Program-made: the position numbers and the translations under genes
Shown here: one piece after another, positions 23,344 to 30,792 of the stretch
Layout of the letters: every line of letters starts with the position of its first letter
How positions within the stretch are numbered: position 1 is the first letter of the stretch
Notes under the pieces: generated by a model
Databases searched by the model: none
The model's input: the letters and a program-made list of their open reading frames with translations, nothing else
What the model was told of the DNA's origin: nothing
IMG/VR virus record: IMGVR_UViG_3300024520_000049
Span: 124,001-188,000 of that record
Reading direction: 5' to 3' (one strand)
From: a virus
Length of the DNA: 64,000 nt

Positions 23344-24457
23344 TGCTATAAATGACCAAATGTCCGATGATCTTGGCGGCGCCAAACCATCGACTACACC
23401 AAACGCGCTGGCTGACGCTGCGGCAAAGCCTACCAAAGCAAAAAATAAGAAGATCGAATCGTTGACGCCTGAGCAGGAGGCGGCGATACCTGAGTTCCGT
23501 GATCGCTGGATTGCGATTGGACTGCAGACTCGCAAGTACGACAAGACCATGGTGCCAGAGCTGATGGCTCGCATCTACAAAGAGGGCGGGCTCGAGCCGC
23601 CCCAGCACATCCTGCATCTGACGTCACCAATGGCGGCCAATGCGCTCATCAACCTGCTGCAGGACAACGAAGACCACCCCATGAAAGAGGCCGATGTCTC
23701 TTTGACCACGGTTGAAGGCTACGGCGCCGACGGGGCCACCTCGTTCGACATTCGCTCAATGACAGTTGACGATAAGACGCCGGACCTGCGGGCACTGTGC
23801 AAGGACAAAACCCTGGACACAGTACACAATGGGGCTGCCTGCTACGGTGCTCACGACGCGGCCTGGCTGGGCTTCTACGAGTTCTGGATGGAGGCCGGCA
23901 TTGAGGAATGCAAGCAGCTGCTTCCGCTCATGGACGCGGCCAAAGCCGCTGTGGGCTGGTTCTACCCGTTCGAGGAGGCTTGTATCGTCACACCGCTGCC
24001 TACTGAGCTGCACCGTGATGATGAAGGTCGCTTGCACAACACAGAAGGTGCTGCTCTGATCTTTGATGATGGCTGGGGCGTATGGAGCGTCAACGGCGTG
24101 CGTGTGCCGCGCAAGATCATCGAAGAGAAGGACAAGATCACTGCTCAGGACATCCTCGATGAGGAGAATGCAGAGATCCGCCGTGTTATGATGGAGTTCC
24201 TCGGCACAGAGAAGTTCATCCAGGAGTCTGGTGCCCGCTTGGTGCACAAGGACGATTGGGGGGAGCTCTACGAGAAGGAGCTTGAGGACGACGAACCTCT
24301 CTGTATGGTGAAGGTGGTGAACAGCACACCTGAGCCAGACGGGCATTATAAGGATTACTGGATTCGGGTACGTCCGGGGTGTGAGACGGCACATGACGCT
24401 GTTGCCTCTACCTTCCACCGGACGGCTGAAACCTACGATCCTTCCGTAGAAACCTGA
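23336..24457 (+). CDS. DUF6745 family protein
   Basis: A 373-residue protein. The first 45 residues are low-complexity (Ala/Lys). LTPEQEAAIPEFRDRWIAIGL (about 42-62) and the C-terminal half, with GVRVP, EIRRVMMEFLG, ELEDDEPLCMVKVVN, TPEPDG, YWIRVRPGCETAHDAVA, match DUF6745 as I recall it; function unknown. In many DUF6745 proteins the region before the YGxHDAxWLxFYxF motif (here about 180-192) carries QV-D-type tetrapeptide repeats. They are absent here, while similar repeats occur as separate array ORFs. Starts 8 bases inside the preceding mini-ORF. Confidence 0.75.
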   Translation: MTDAINDQMSDDLGGAKPSTTPNALADAAAKPTKAKNKKIESLTPEQEAAIPEFRDRWIAIGLQTRKYDKTMVPELMARIYKEGGLEPPQHILHLTSPMAANALINLLQDNEDHPMKEADVSLTTVEGYGADGATSFDIRSMTVDDKTPDLRALCKDKTLDTVHNGAACYGAHDAAWLGFYEFWMEAGIEECKQLLPLMDAAKAAVGWFYPFEEACIVTPLPTELHRDDEGRLHNTEGAALIFDDGWGVWSVNGVRVPRKIIEEKDKITAQDILDEENAEIRRVMMEFLGTEKFIQESGARLVHKDDWGELYEKELEDDEPLCMVKVVNSTPEPDGHYKDYWIRVRPGCETAHDAVASTFHRTAETYDPSVET

Positions 24458-24465
24458 TATAACTG

Positions 24466-24502
24466 CTATCCCAGGGCCGCTGCAATGGTGGTCCTGGGAT
24501 AG
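24466..24502 (+). terminator. 10-bp hairpin after DUF6745 gene
   Basis: CTATCCCAGG (24466-24475) pairs with CCTGGGATAG (24493-24502). No T-run follows; it may separate DUF6745 from the long cluster below. Confidence 0.5.
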
Positions 24503-24517
24503 CGATTTGGAGATTAT

Positions 24518-24745
24518 ATGCAGTTAATTCGACGAAGAGTAGAAGTGAAGGAGCGTGCCATCCAGAGATCGTCGGCCAGGATCTCAGAGGAGCATGTGTA
24601 TAAGGATTCGACCTGCGACGTCTTGCGGGCGTACCATATAAAACTTTACGAGGCGCTACACGCGGAAGCTCCAGCGCAGGCAGTTGATCCAAGATCTTCT
24701 GCGACTGTGCTCCAACTGTCCGACCAATTACAGGACGATGCATGA
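24518..24745 (+). CDS. mini-ORF array member (cluster 2), 75 aa
   Basis: Opens the uninterrupted 27-ORF stretch. MQLIRRRVEVKERAIQ start, SDQLQDDA end, ATGA overlap. GGAG at 24509-24512. Confidence 0.6.
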   Translation: MQLIRRRVEVKERAIQRSSARISEEHVYKDSTCDVLRAYHIKLYEALHAEAPAQAVDPRSSATVLQLSDQLQDDA

Positions 24746-24918
24746 AGAACGCTGTTATACATGCAGTGGTTATCACCCCAGGCGGGAGATCAGCCACGAT
24801 TATTGTGAGCCACCACGACCAATTCTGGGTGGGGCATGCGCAGAGACGAGAGCAGGAACGACAACTACTGGAGGCGCAATCTTATGAGGTTAAAGCAGCA
24901 AGTCACGCCCAAGGTTAA
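24742..24918 (+). CDS. mini-ORF array member with read-on tail, 58 aa
   Basis: MKNAVIHAVVITPGG start. The end motif RQLLEA is followed by 13 extra residues because the expected stop is missing; CTGGAGGCG in the motif still serves the next ATG. Confidence 0.55.
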   Translation: MKNAVIHAVVITPGGRSATIIVSHHDQFWVGHAQRREQERQLLEAQSYEVKAASHAQG

Positions 24919-25060
24919 CCAGCGAATGTACGCCAGCGACCTGGCGATCAATGGACTTTTTACACTGGAACTGTGGTCGAATCTCATTCACCCCGACCGC
25001 CATCGCGAGGCGATACATGAGGAACTATACGATGAAGCTCGGACCGACAATGAAGTATGA
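24884..25060 (+). CDS. mini-ORF array member (cluster 2), 58 aa
   Basis: MRLKQQVTPKVNQRMYAS start. HEELYDEARTDNEV end reads 28 bases into the next member. Confidence 0.55.
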   Translation: MRLKQQVTPKVNQRMYASDLAINGLFTLELWSNLIHPDRHREAIHEELYDEARTDNEV

Positions 25061-25307
25061 GGTGTATCGGCAGGTCCAGGAAGGAGCCGCTGTCTGCGCA
25101 CCCCCAGACCTGTTGTCTGGAGGACCGCACCCAGCCACGATGCGCCCCGGCGCTGTCTCAAGATATCTCCACCCGATCGCCAATCATGCCCATGAAATTG
25201 CGCACCAGCTGGGCGCGGAGCTATGGGACGGGGAGGTGCTGTTACGAGGTTGGGGCCGACTCGCCGAGACCACATCAAGGCAACTACCCGCCAGGGCTAC
25301 GATTTAA
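25032..25307 (+). CDS. mini-ORF array member, elongated, 91 aa
   Basis: MKLGPTMKYEVYRQVQEGAA start. The motif region AHQLGAELWDGE lies at residues 55-66 and the frame then continues 25 codons over the next member. Confidence 0.5.
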   Translation: MKLGPTMKYEVYRQVQEGAAVCAPPDLLSGGPHPATMRPGAVSRYLHPIANHAHEIAHQLGAELWDGEVLLRGWGRLAETTSRQLPARATI

Positions 25308-25456
25308 TCCCACGCACCAACAACGGTCACATTCACAGCATGCCGATCGGCAGCGTGGAGCTGATGGCGCAGGGACAGATTGACGGGATGATCTATGAGA
25401 TAGAGGACAAACTGCAGGAAGACGTAACAGGGAGGAGGGCAAATCTATGGCGATGA
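25223..25456 (+). CDS. mini-ORF array member with decayed start, 77 aa
   Basis: The family start RLGPT appears at 25247 preceded by ACG (25244) instead of ATG, 6 bases after GGGGAGGTG. The in-frame ATG at 25223 may have taken over. Ends EDKLQEDVTGRRANLWR. Confidence 0.45.
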   Translation: MGRGGAVTRLGPTRRDHIKATTRQGYDLIPRTNNGHIHSMPIGSVELMAQGQIDGMIYEIEDKLQEDVTGRRANLWR

Positions 25457-25674
25457 GATTAGGATACACGAGTGAGCGCGGCCGTATACAAGAGGATCCC
25501 CGCCACCGCGTCTCGATGGCGTGCCACCAGGCGGATAGGCGTCTACTTAATGGTGCCTCTTTGGCGCCCCTCTTCTCCATACTGCTGCAGGATGTGCGGG
25601 ATGCTGCTAGAGATCAGCTGCTTATCGATGTCGCGCCAAAGCCCAGGGACTGGAACGGGCAGGTGCTCCTGTGA
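25447..25674 (+). CDS. mini-ORF array member (cluster 2), 75 aa
   Basis: GGGAGGAGG at 25430-25438 favours ATG 25447 (MAMRLGYTSERG); ATG 25453 is possible. DQLLIDVAPKPRDWNGQVLL end, GTGA overlap with the next. Confidence 0.5.
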   Translation: MAMRLGYTSERGRIQEDPRHRVSMACHQADRRLLNGASLAPLFSILLQDVRDAARDQLLIDVAPKPRDWNGQVLL

Positions 25675-25856
25675 AGTTGGGAGAGTCCGCAGGGAAGACA
25701 ATAACGCAGCTGTGCTTTGACTCGCCCGCCAGCAACGCCGTCATCATGCACGATGCTGCCACGGTGGATAGGTGGAGAAGGTTGGCATTCCCAGCACCAC
25801 TGTTCCACCCAATCACAAATAGCCAAAGCGGCCAACTAGAGGAGGACGCCAAATGA
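25671..25856 (+). CDS. mini-ORF array member (cluster 2), 61 aa
   Basis: GTG start, MKLGESAGKTITQLCF; classic SGQLEEDAK end whose codons contain GAGGAGGAC. Confidence 0.6.
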   Translation: MKLGESAGKTITQLCFDSPASNAVIMHDAATVDRWRRLAFPAPLFHPITNSQSGQLEEDAK

Positions 25857-26041
25857 AGATAGAGACAGACAAGTTTATACGTCAGCGCCTCCGCCTCTAT
25901 GCGGAGTTGCGCAAGAACGTGATAGCGCCGTATGGCTTTGCGGTGTTCAACGAGGTCGCTACCGAGTTCGGCGCTTTCCGCACCCCAGGTACACAACCAT
26001 TAAGACAATTGCTCCACCAGCTAGTTTGGGAGGGTATGTAA
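25853..26041 (+). CDS. mini-ORF array member (cluster 2), 62 aa
   Basis: MKIETDKFIRQRLRLY start; HQLVWEGM end, with GGGAGGG as the following ribosome site and a TAATG junction. Confidence 0.55.
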   Translation: MKIETDKFIRQRLRLYAELRKNVIAPYGFAVFNEVATEFGAFRTPGTQPLRQLLHQLVWEGM

Positions 26042-26226
26042 TGAGATTAACCTGCCCACAGAAGGGCCTGATCGATCGCAACCTTAAGGACCATATTTTC
26101 AGCGGGATAATAATAGGGGCGGGGCCGCTGTTCACGAGGAAAACGAACCCGCAGCGATTCTTCGATTCAACGGGCGGCCGTCACGTAGGGGACGTTATCG
26201 CTACCGAGATCCGCCGCCGAAACTAA
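26041..26226 (+). CDS. mini-ORF array member, divergent, 61 aa
   Basis: MRLTCPQKGLIDRNL start, Arg-rich end VIATEIRRRN without the motif. A 13-base gap follows, one of few breaks in the chain. Confidence 0.5.
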   Translation: MRLTCPQKGLIDRNLKDHIFSGIIIGAGPLFTRKTNPQRFFDSTGGRHVGDVIATEIRRRN

Positions 26227-26239
26227 AGGATTAAAACTA

Positions 26240-26413
26240 ATGCAAATCAAGGCTGTGCCCACCTCGGAGCTCCGCAACCGCTCACTGCGCGCCGAGGATT
26301 ATCTACACGCAGCAAAGCGTGCGAAGATGGGGCGGTACATTGCTCGGCTGGAGGCGCAAAGAGATAACATAAACAAGAAGCGGCGATCGATTTTCGACTG
26401 CTGCTGGAGGTGA
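26240..26413 (+). CDS. mini-ORF array member, divergent, 57 aa
   Basis: MQIKAVPTSELRNRS start after AAGGA. Very basic helix, ends IFDCCWR; the TGGAGG coding for CWR is the next ribosome site, in a different frame from EED members. Confidence 0.5.
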   Translation: MQIKAVPTSELRNRSLRAEDYLHAAKRAKMGRYIARLEAQRDNINKKRRSIFDCCWR

Positions 26414-26416
26414 CAG

Positions 26417-26596
26417 GTGAAGGTTAGCCATATGGATATGTGCCAGCACGAGGTGCGGGACTGTAAGATGATAGCCGCCCACACAGCTATTAGAGCCGCG
26501 CGCCCAAGCCAGTACAGCCGAGAGCTTCTGCTGGTTCGGGATGACCTTCACCCCCAGCTTAATGCGGTAATGGACCAAATCGAGGAGGACGCATGA
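26417..26596 (+). CDS. mini-ORF array member (cluster 2), 59 aa
   Basis: GTG start, MKVSHMDMCQHEVRD; VMDQIEEDA end with GAGGAGGACGC-ATGA junction. Confidence 0.6.
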   Translation: MKVSHMDMCQHEVRDCKMIAAHTAIRAARPSQYSRELLLVRDDLHPQLNAVMDQIEEDA

Positions 26597-26769
26597 AGGT
26601 TGAAAGATCAATACGCAAACACCTCGGACACGCGGGGCTAAACGCCCGTGTAGGCGCAATCGCCGTTGACGCTGCCCAGAAGAAGTACTCCCCGCAACCC
26701 CCAGGCCTTCTGATACTGGCGCTAACGATTGAGCAAGAGGTAAGGCGAGGGATTAAAGATGAAGGTTAA
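26593..26769 (+). CDS. mini-ORF array member (cluster 2), 58 aa
   Basis: MKVERSIRKHLGHAG start; LTIEQEVRRGIKDEG end, AGGCGAGGG before the next ATG. Confidence 0.55.
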   Translation: MKVERSIRKHLGHAGLNARVGAIAVDAAQKKYSPQPPGLLILALTIEQEVRRGIKDEG

Positions 26770-26956
26770 ACATGTAAACCAGTGTCGCCACAAGGTTTGG
26801 CACCCTGTAGAGGGGTTAGCACGCTTCGCTATCAGAGGTCGCGTCAGCAACCAAAGCTATACCAAGCTGGTGGTGGAGCTCATCCAGGAGGTGTTATCTC
26901 CTGACCTAATACGAATAGTCGCCGATCAACTCGAGGAGGATGCCCGTGAAGTGTAA
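26759..26956 (+). CDS. mini-ORF array member (cluster 2), 65 aa
   Basis: MKVKHVNQCRHKVWH start, VADQLEEDAREV end; 11-base overlap with the next GTG. Confidence 0.6.
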   Translation: MKVKHVNQCRHKVWHPVEGLARFAIRGRVSNQSYTKLVVELIQEVLSPDLIRIVADQLEEDAREV

Positions 26957-27206
26957 GCTAGGCAGCTCAGTACAGCGTGCAGCCAGCCAGGCCTCGTCGG
27001 TCACCCACATTACTTACCCACACTTTGAGGGCCTGGACGAGGAGCTCTGGTGGTTAACCTTGGCAAGACTTGTCAACAACCACAAGGATGGGATGATAAC
27101 CCGAACACCTGAGCAGCTACGCCTACGCGCCCAGCTGACGGATGACTGGAGGCGGTACCCATGCCAGCTATCTCACGCCTATGGGTTTCTTCCAGATCAC
27201 GGGTAA
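26946..27206 (+). CDS. mini-ORF array member with read-on tail, 86 aa
   Basis: GTG start, MKCKLGSSVQRAASQ. The end motif is AQLTDDWRRYP at about residues 63-73, then 14 read-on residues. The GACTGGAGGCGG coding for DWRR is the next ribosome site. Confidence 0.55.
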   Translation: MKCKLGSSVQRAASQASSVTHITYPHFEGLDEELWWLTLARLVNNHKDGMITRTPEQLRLRAQLTDDWRRYPCQLSHAYGFLPDHG

Positions 27207-27361
27207 GTCAACAAGGGCATAACGCTGCCCACCGGGCCGTGGACCGCGCCGTCGCCGACGAGGCCTGGGAGAAAGTCTCCAAAGGCATCCCCCACGTTAC
27301 TGCCGACAACCGCGAAGACATTCGCAAAGCGCTGACGGATGACTGGAGGCGGTACCCATGA
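27161..27361 (+). CDS. mini-ORF array member (DDWRRYP subtype), 66 aa
   Basis: MPAISRLWVSSRSRVSQ start. Ends KALTDDWRRYP, identical in its last eight residues to the previous member, so these two are recent duplicates at the junction. Confidence 0.6.
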   Translation: MPAISRLWVSSRSRVSQQGHNAAHRAVDRAVADEAWEKVSKGIPHVTADNREDIRKALTDDWRRYP

Positions 27362-27582
27362 CAACCATTTCACGCCGATGGCTGCCTGTCAAAGTATGGG
27401 TAGACAGCCATAACCGCAACGGCCTTCAGGAGCGCGTAGCCATCGCTGTAGCCGAAAGCTCCTGGATAGCCGCTGCCGAAGGTATTGCTATGCGCGGGAT
27501 CGGGCACACCATCGCGGCTAATCGCCACGAGGCGCTGGCGCAGATGGGGGCGGATTGGGGTCACGCGGAGGACTGGGAATGA
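27358..27582 (+). CDS. mini-ORF array member (DDW subtype), 74 aa
   Basis: MTTISRRWLPVKVWVDS start resembles the previous member (xTISRxW). Ends GADWGHAEDWE. Confidence 0.6.
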   Translation: MTTISRRWLPVKVWVDSHNRNGLQERVAIAVAESSWIAAAEGIAMRGIGHTIAANRHEALAQMGADWGHAEDWE

Positions 27583-27767
27583 AGCTGGGCGATCAGGCGA
27601 CGACGACCTACGGCCCCTCCTCAGAAGTTTATGTTGCGGTACGAGCCAGTTGGGGGCCGACCCTCAAGACGAGCCCTGGCCTGTTACTGAGTCTTGTCAT
27701 AGGAACCAACCTCATAAATGAGGTGCAGCACGCCATCCTCGATGACACACACCTGGAGGACACATGA
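27579..27767 (+). CDS. mini-ORF array member (cluster 2), 62 aa
   Basis: MKLGDQATTTYGPSSEV start, ILDDTHLEDT end, CTGGAGGACAC-ATGA junction. Confidence 0.6.
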   Translation: MKLGDQATTTYGPSSEVYVAVRASWGPTLKTSPGLLLSLVIGTNLINEVQHAILDDTHLEDT

Positions 27768-27961
27768 AGTTGAGTGAGACTGTTACAAAAGCTGGACGCA
27801 AGCTGAACCACTCAGTGCATTACTCGGTACACGTTGAGGTCACCCATAAGCCTAATCGGTGTACACGCCACCACGATCTGCGAGATCACTACGCAGAGCT
27901 CGCGTTGCATAATGTGGTCGTATGGCGCGGTGTGCGTGAGCAATTAAAGGAGGACACATGA
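27764..27961 (+). CDS. mini-ORF array member (cluster 2), 65 aa
   Basis: MKLSETVTKAGRKLNHS start, VREQLKEDT end, AAGGAGGACAC-ATGA junction. His-rich middle. Confidence 0.6.
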   Translation: MKLSETVTKAGRKLNHSVHYSVHVEVTHKPNRCTRHHDLRDHYAELALHNVVVWRGVREQLKEDT

Positions 27962-28161
27962 AGTTGAACAGCGTGATGCTCGAGCTCGGCCGACCCGAGG
28001 TGAAGCTCAGGCGCAAATTAGTAGGTGGCCAGATCGACCTGCTGGCTGATCACGAACTGTGGAGCCTGGATGAGATAGAGACCATCATATGGGCGATAAT
28101 GGAAGAATCGACCTACTACTACGACAAGCACCCCATCTGGGCGGAGGAGGACCAGCCATGA
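27958..28161 (+). CDS. mini-ORF array member (cluster 2), 67 aa
   Basis: MKLNSVMLELGRPEVKL start; acidic/aromatic end YYYDKHPIWAEEDQP. Confidence 0.6.
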   Translation: MKLNSVMLELGRPEVKLRRKLVGGQIDLLADHELWSLDEIETIIWAIMEESTYYYDKHPIWAEEDQP

Positions 28162-28388
28162 GAATAGCTAAAGAGAAAAGCGGGCTTCTCCGCAGTTGTG
28201 CCCGATCCCGTGCACGCCAAGGCGTGCACCGGGCGGTAAAACACACGATCGATACACCATCCCTAGTCGTGAGAGTCTGGTCCGGGGATGGCTTGTCTCG
28301 CCAGCCGCTCCTGCGCCAGATACGCGATGACGTTGTTGCTGACTACCCGCGTCTTCGCCGCATCAGCGGCGGGGGGAACTCAGTATGA
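28158..28388 (+). CDS. mini-ORF array member (cluster 2), 76 aa
   Basis: MRIAKEKSGLLRSCARS start; RQIRDDVVADYPRLRR near the end plus a Gly-rich tail coding for the GGGGGG ribosome site of the next ORF. Confidence 0.55.
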   Translation: MRIAKEKSGLLRSCARSRARQGVHRAVKHTIDTPSLVVRVWSGDGLSRQPLLRQIRDDVVADYPRLRRISGGGNSV

Positions 28389-28576
28389 AGCTGAAACCAG
28401 TAATACGCGAGGACATCCGCAGAATCCGCCCCGCCAATGACGCGGTACCCCGGGTAAAACGGAGACCACCATGGACGAGGCAGGCAGCGGTGCTGAAGTA
28501 TATAGGCAGTACCGAGAGCTCCAGGTACGCAGTGATGGCTGAGGTCTGCATCGATATAAAGAGGGATAGCCTATGA
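28385..28576 (+). CDS. mini-ORF array member (cluster 2), 63 aa
   Basis: MKLKPVIREDIRRIRP start; VCIDIKRDSL end with AGAGGGA upstream of the next ATG. Confidence 0.6.
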   Translation: MKLKPVIREDIRRIRPANDAVPRVKRRPPWTRQAAVLKYIGSTESSRYAVMAEVCIDIKRDSL

Positions 28577-28788
28577 AGTTGAAATCAGCGAAGCTCGGGG
28601 GCGGCTTGCGGCTTCGCTCCTCCAGTCACATCTGGGTACGTACGAAGCCGATCGGCCCGACGCAGTGGTGGCGCGTAAAGGACAGGCTGATGCATAGCGA
28701 GCCCTGGCCAAGCACCTTCCATGCTGTAGAGCTGGTGCTTGACGCAGCGATCGGCCAGATGTGGGCCGACGCCGAGGAGGACGCATGA
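28573..28788 (+). CDS. mini-ORF array member (cluster 2), 71 aa
   Basis: MKLKSAKLGGGLRLRSS start shared with the next member; MWADAEEDA end, GAGGAGGACGC-ATGA junction. Confidence 0.6.
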   Translation: MKLKSAKLGGGLRLRSSSHIWVRTKPIGPTQWWRVKDRLMHSEPWPSTFHAVELVLDAAIGQMWADAEEDA

Positions 28789-29000
28789 AGCTGAAATCAG
28801 TGAAGCTTGATGCGGGGAAGCAGCTCCGCAGCTTCTACGTGGGCGGCACACCACACAACGTGCCGGAGGAACTTTGGCAGTCCTGGCAGCATACACGAAC
28901 CCATCTCGCTCAGGTTATCATAATGGGGCCGGGAGGGCAGCCATACCATATGATGAACAACCAGATGTGGGTAGACTGGAAGGGGGATGCATGGCAATGA
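28785..29000 (+). CDS. mini-ORF array member (cluster 2), 71 aa
   Basis: MKLKSVKLDAGKQLRS start is close to the previous member, and both have GPxxxxxW in the middle: an adjacent duplicate pair that has diverged. Ends MWVDWKGDAWQ. Confidence 0.6.
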   Translation: MKLKSVKLDAGKQLRSFYVGGTPHNVPEELWQSWQHTRTHLAQVIIMGPGGQPYHMMNNQMWVDWKGDAWQ

Positions 29001-29197
29001 AGCTGATATCAGTGGTGCAAAGGGTGAACTATGGTGCCATACGCAATGTCCCAGACCTAGAAGAGGACCTTACACTAATTACGCAAACACGCGGAGAGTT
29101 CATGCCCCCAGCGGCTCTGCGTATCGCCCTGCAATCCCGCAATGGGGTGTGGGACCAGATGCGAGCGGATTGCTGGGGGTGGGAGATACGATCATGA
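28997..29197 (+). CDS. mini-ORF array member (cluster 2), 66 aa
   Basis: MKLISVVQRVNYGAIRN start (ATG 28991 is an alternative). LEEDL occurs early, at residues 21-25; ends QMRADCWGWEIRS. Confidence 0.55.
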   Translation: MKLISVVQRVNYGAIRNVPDLEEDLTLITQTRGEFMPPAALRIALQSRNGVWDQMRADCWGWEIRS

Positions 29198-29388
29198 AGC
29201 CGATACCTGTAAAAACAAGAGTTAGCGGAGGCCAGATGAAAGCGAAACTCAGATACCCCTTGCGCAGAGATGTACCCAGGTCAGCAATACGCGAAGCATT
29301 TGTCCGCCACCCAAGCGCCTGCTTAGTTGTGCACGTGTCCAATGCGGTGGCTACTCAGGTGTTCGTCGACACCTGGACGTGGCTATGA
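29194..29388 (+). CDS. mini-ORF array member (cluster 2), 64 aa
   Basis: MKPIPVKTRVSGGQMKA start; TQVFVDTWTWL end. Basic first half. Confidence 0.55.
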   Translation: MKPIPVKTRVSGGQMKAKLRYPLRRDVPRSAIREAFVRHPSACLVVHVSNAVATQVFVDTWTWL

Positions 29389-29579
29389 CGTCTGCACGAT
29401 GTAAAGTCGGGCTGCACTGGCTCGGCACCAAAGCTGAGAAGGCCATGCCTCGTAACGCCGTTGAACTGTGGATCCTGGCCCGCAGAAAGACAGGAGTCGA
29501 TCAGCAACGAGCACTGGTGCTGCCTGATCCGGTGCTCGGCCAACTACACGACGACTGGAAGAAGGACACACCCCCATGA
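29385..29579 (+). CDS. mini-ORF array member (cluster 2), 64 aa
   Basis: MTSARCKVGLHWLGTKA start; GQLHDDWKKDTPP end, AAGAAGGAC before the next ATG. Confidence 0.55.
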   Translation: MTSARCKVGLHWLGTKAEKAMPRNAVELWILARRKTGVDQQRALVLPDPVLGQLHDDWKKDTPP

Positions 29580-29791
29580 AGGTAACAAGGAGCACATCCA
29601 GGCGCAGAGCGGTCAACTGCCCGTTCCAGGCTCTGGGCATCAGCTCTCAGGCCAAGGACCTGGTGGATGAGGATTTATGGTGGCTCGTCAAGTACAAGCT
29701 ACAGCCAGGCCCGTGGGTTGGCGTAAGCCGAGAAGGAGACAGTATCAAGACGGAAATCGAGCTTGATAGTCATAAAAATTCACCTATATAG
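29576..29791 (+). CDS. mini-ORF array member, last of cluster 2, 71 aa
   Basis: MKVTRSTSRRRAVNC start; the tail IKTEIELDSHKNSPI has no motif, as expected where no further array ORF follows. Confidence 0.55.
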   Translation: MKVTRSTSRRRAVNCPFQALGISSQAKDLVDEDLWWLVKYKLQPGPWVGVSREGDSIKTEIELDSHKNSPI

Positions 29792-29909
29792 GTGCAAGAA
29801 ATGCAGGTGGGGAGAAATAGGAGGACCCCCCTCAGGTAGTGGTAATAGTTAAAAAGTGGGTCTAGATTAGAGGCCTCAACAACACAAACAAACGGACAAG
29901 GAGAAGAGA

Positions 29910-30251
29910 ATGGCGAAACAGAAGATCTACCGTCAAGGCGACGTGCTCGTCGTTGCACTGGACGAATTCCCTAAGGGAGTTGACAGCAGCAAGATGAAGA
30001 AGTACAACCACGCCGATCAGCTGGTGCTTGCCTATGGCGAGACCACTGGCCACCACCACACCGTGGTAGGTAACAGCAAGGTGGCCGAAGCGCTCAAGGA
30101 AGAGTACGGAGAAGACATCTTCTTCGAGCTGGATAAGCCCAGCGCACTCACCCATGATGAGCATGACACCGTGGAACTTCCAGCAGGGAAGTACCAGAAG
30201 GTGCAACAGCAGGAGTACTCTCCTGACGCATACCGGGACGTGCGCGACTAA
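29910..30251 (+). CDS. conserved phage-type protein (RQGDV...GETTGHHH), 113 aa
   Basis: RQGDVLVVALDEFP (8-21), LAYGETTGHHHTV (about 40-52) and HDEHDTVELPAGKYQ...QEYSPDAYRDVRD at the end match a small conserved protein found in phages and bacteria. His-rich, beta-rich and possibly cupin-like, function unknown. Own transcription unit: 118-base leader with GGAGAAGAG ribosome site, terminator downstream. Confidence 0.75.
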   Translation: MAKQKIYRQGDVLVVALDEFPKGVDSSKMKKYNHADQLVLAYGETTGHHHTVVGNSKVAEALKEEYGEDIFFELDKPSALTHDEHDTVELPAGKYQKVQQQEYSPDAYRDVRD

Positions 30252-30269
30252 GTTTCTCGCCAGACCCGT

Positions 30270-30306
30270 GGGCCAGCAACCATTCTTCAGGTTGCTGGCC
30301 CTTTTT
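30270..30306 (+). terminator. rho-independent terminator
   Basis: GGGCCAGCAACC (30270-30281) pairs perfectly with GGTTGCTGGCCC (30290-30301), followed by TTTTT. Confidence 0.9.
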
Positions 30307-30346
30307 ATTTTCAGCAGGGTATATGTGAGCATTTAGCCTGTGAAAC

Positions 30347-30388
30347 CTACTTAAACGATAACATGTAAACACTTAGCGAGGAGGGCAT
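30347..30388 (+). promoter_or_regulatory. TACTTAAAC motif upstream of cluster 3
   Basis: TACTTAAACGATAACATG lies between the terminator and gene 30389, where a promoter is needed. The same TACTTAAAC occurs in the control region at 9731-9872 and at 44690. Confidence 0.35.
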
Positions 30389-30592
30389 ATGAAGCCACGA
30401 GGATACAAAGAACAGACGGGTATCCCCTGCTGCGCCAACTGCGTGTTCGGAGGATACCTGGGCGCCCAGGAGCAGCCAGAGCGCATGGCCATCTGTGAGG
30501 TCATGGGCGAGTGTGAGTCCGGAGCCTACTCGGATATCGCCGTCGAGCCGCTGGGCATTTGCGACGCCTGGAACAGCAGAGCTGGCACATGA
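30389..30592 (+). CDS. small cysteine-rich protein, 67 aa
   Basis: PCCANCVFGG ... MAICEVMGEC ... LGICDAWN gives six or seven cysteines in a C-x2-C ... C ... C order recalling small Fe-S or zinc proteins. The same CxNCVF ... ICDxW layout recurs at the start of gene 35566. GAGGAGGG upstream of the ATG. Confidence 0.7.
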   Translation: MKPRGYKEQTGIPCCANCVFGGYLGAQEQPERMAICEVMGECESGAYSDIAVEPLGICDAWNSRAGT

Positions 30593-30792
30593 AGCTGGGT
30601 GAGCGTATGCCCGGCGCCCTCTTCGAGGTAGACCAGAAACTCCAGGAGCTATCTGCCACCCGCAGCATCAAGCGCTATGTGGCTGAGGCTATAGACGGTA
30701 CAGGCGACGAGGCTCTTGAGGACGAGTACTGGAGCATCTCATTAGCGATCGATTTCATTGAGGATCAGATAGAGGAGGACATATGCAACTAA
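30589..30792 (+). CDS. mini-ORF array member (cluster 3), 67 aa
   Basis: MKLGERMPGALFEVDQKL start, IEDQIEEDICN end; the next ATG lies inside the ICN codons. Confidence 0.6.
   Translation: MKLGERMPGALFEVDQKLQELSATRSIKRYVAEAIDGTGDEALEDEYWSISLAIDFIEDQIEEDICN

Larger units (their letters stand above)
22863..29791 (+). repeat. main mini-ORF array (cluster 2)
   Basis: Twenty-nine coupled ORFs, broken by the DUF6745 gene and one 39-codon ORF, most on a pitch of 180-220 bases. The conserved part of each unit is its junction: codons for (D/E)QL(E/K)ED, which spell GGAGGAC, then 2-5 bases, then ATGAAGCTG. The rest of the unit is barely alignable. Smaller clusters lie at 16593-19011, 30589-32302, 32934-33997 and 40330-41848. 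Confidence 0.75.

Noticed and set aside
25472-25720. 82-codon + strand frame inside cluster 2
   Set aside because: Overlaps members 25447 and 25671 that have ribosome sites and family ends; this one has neither.
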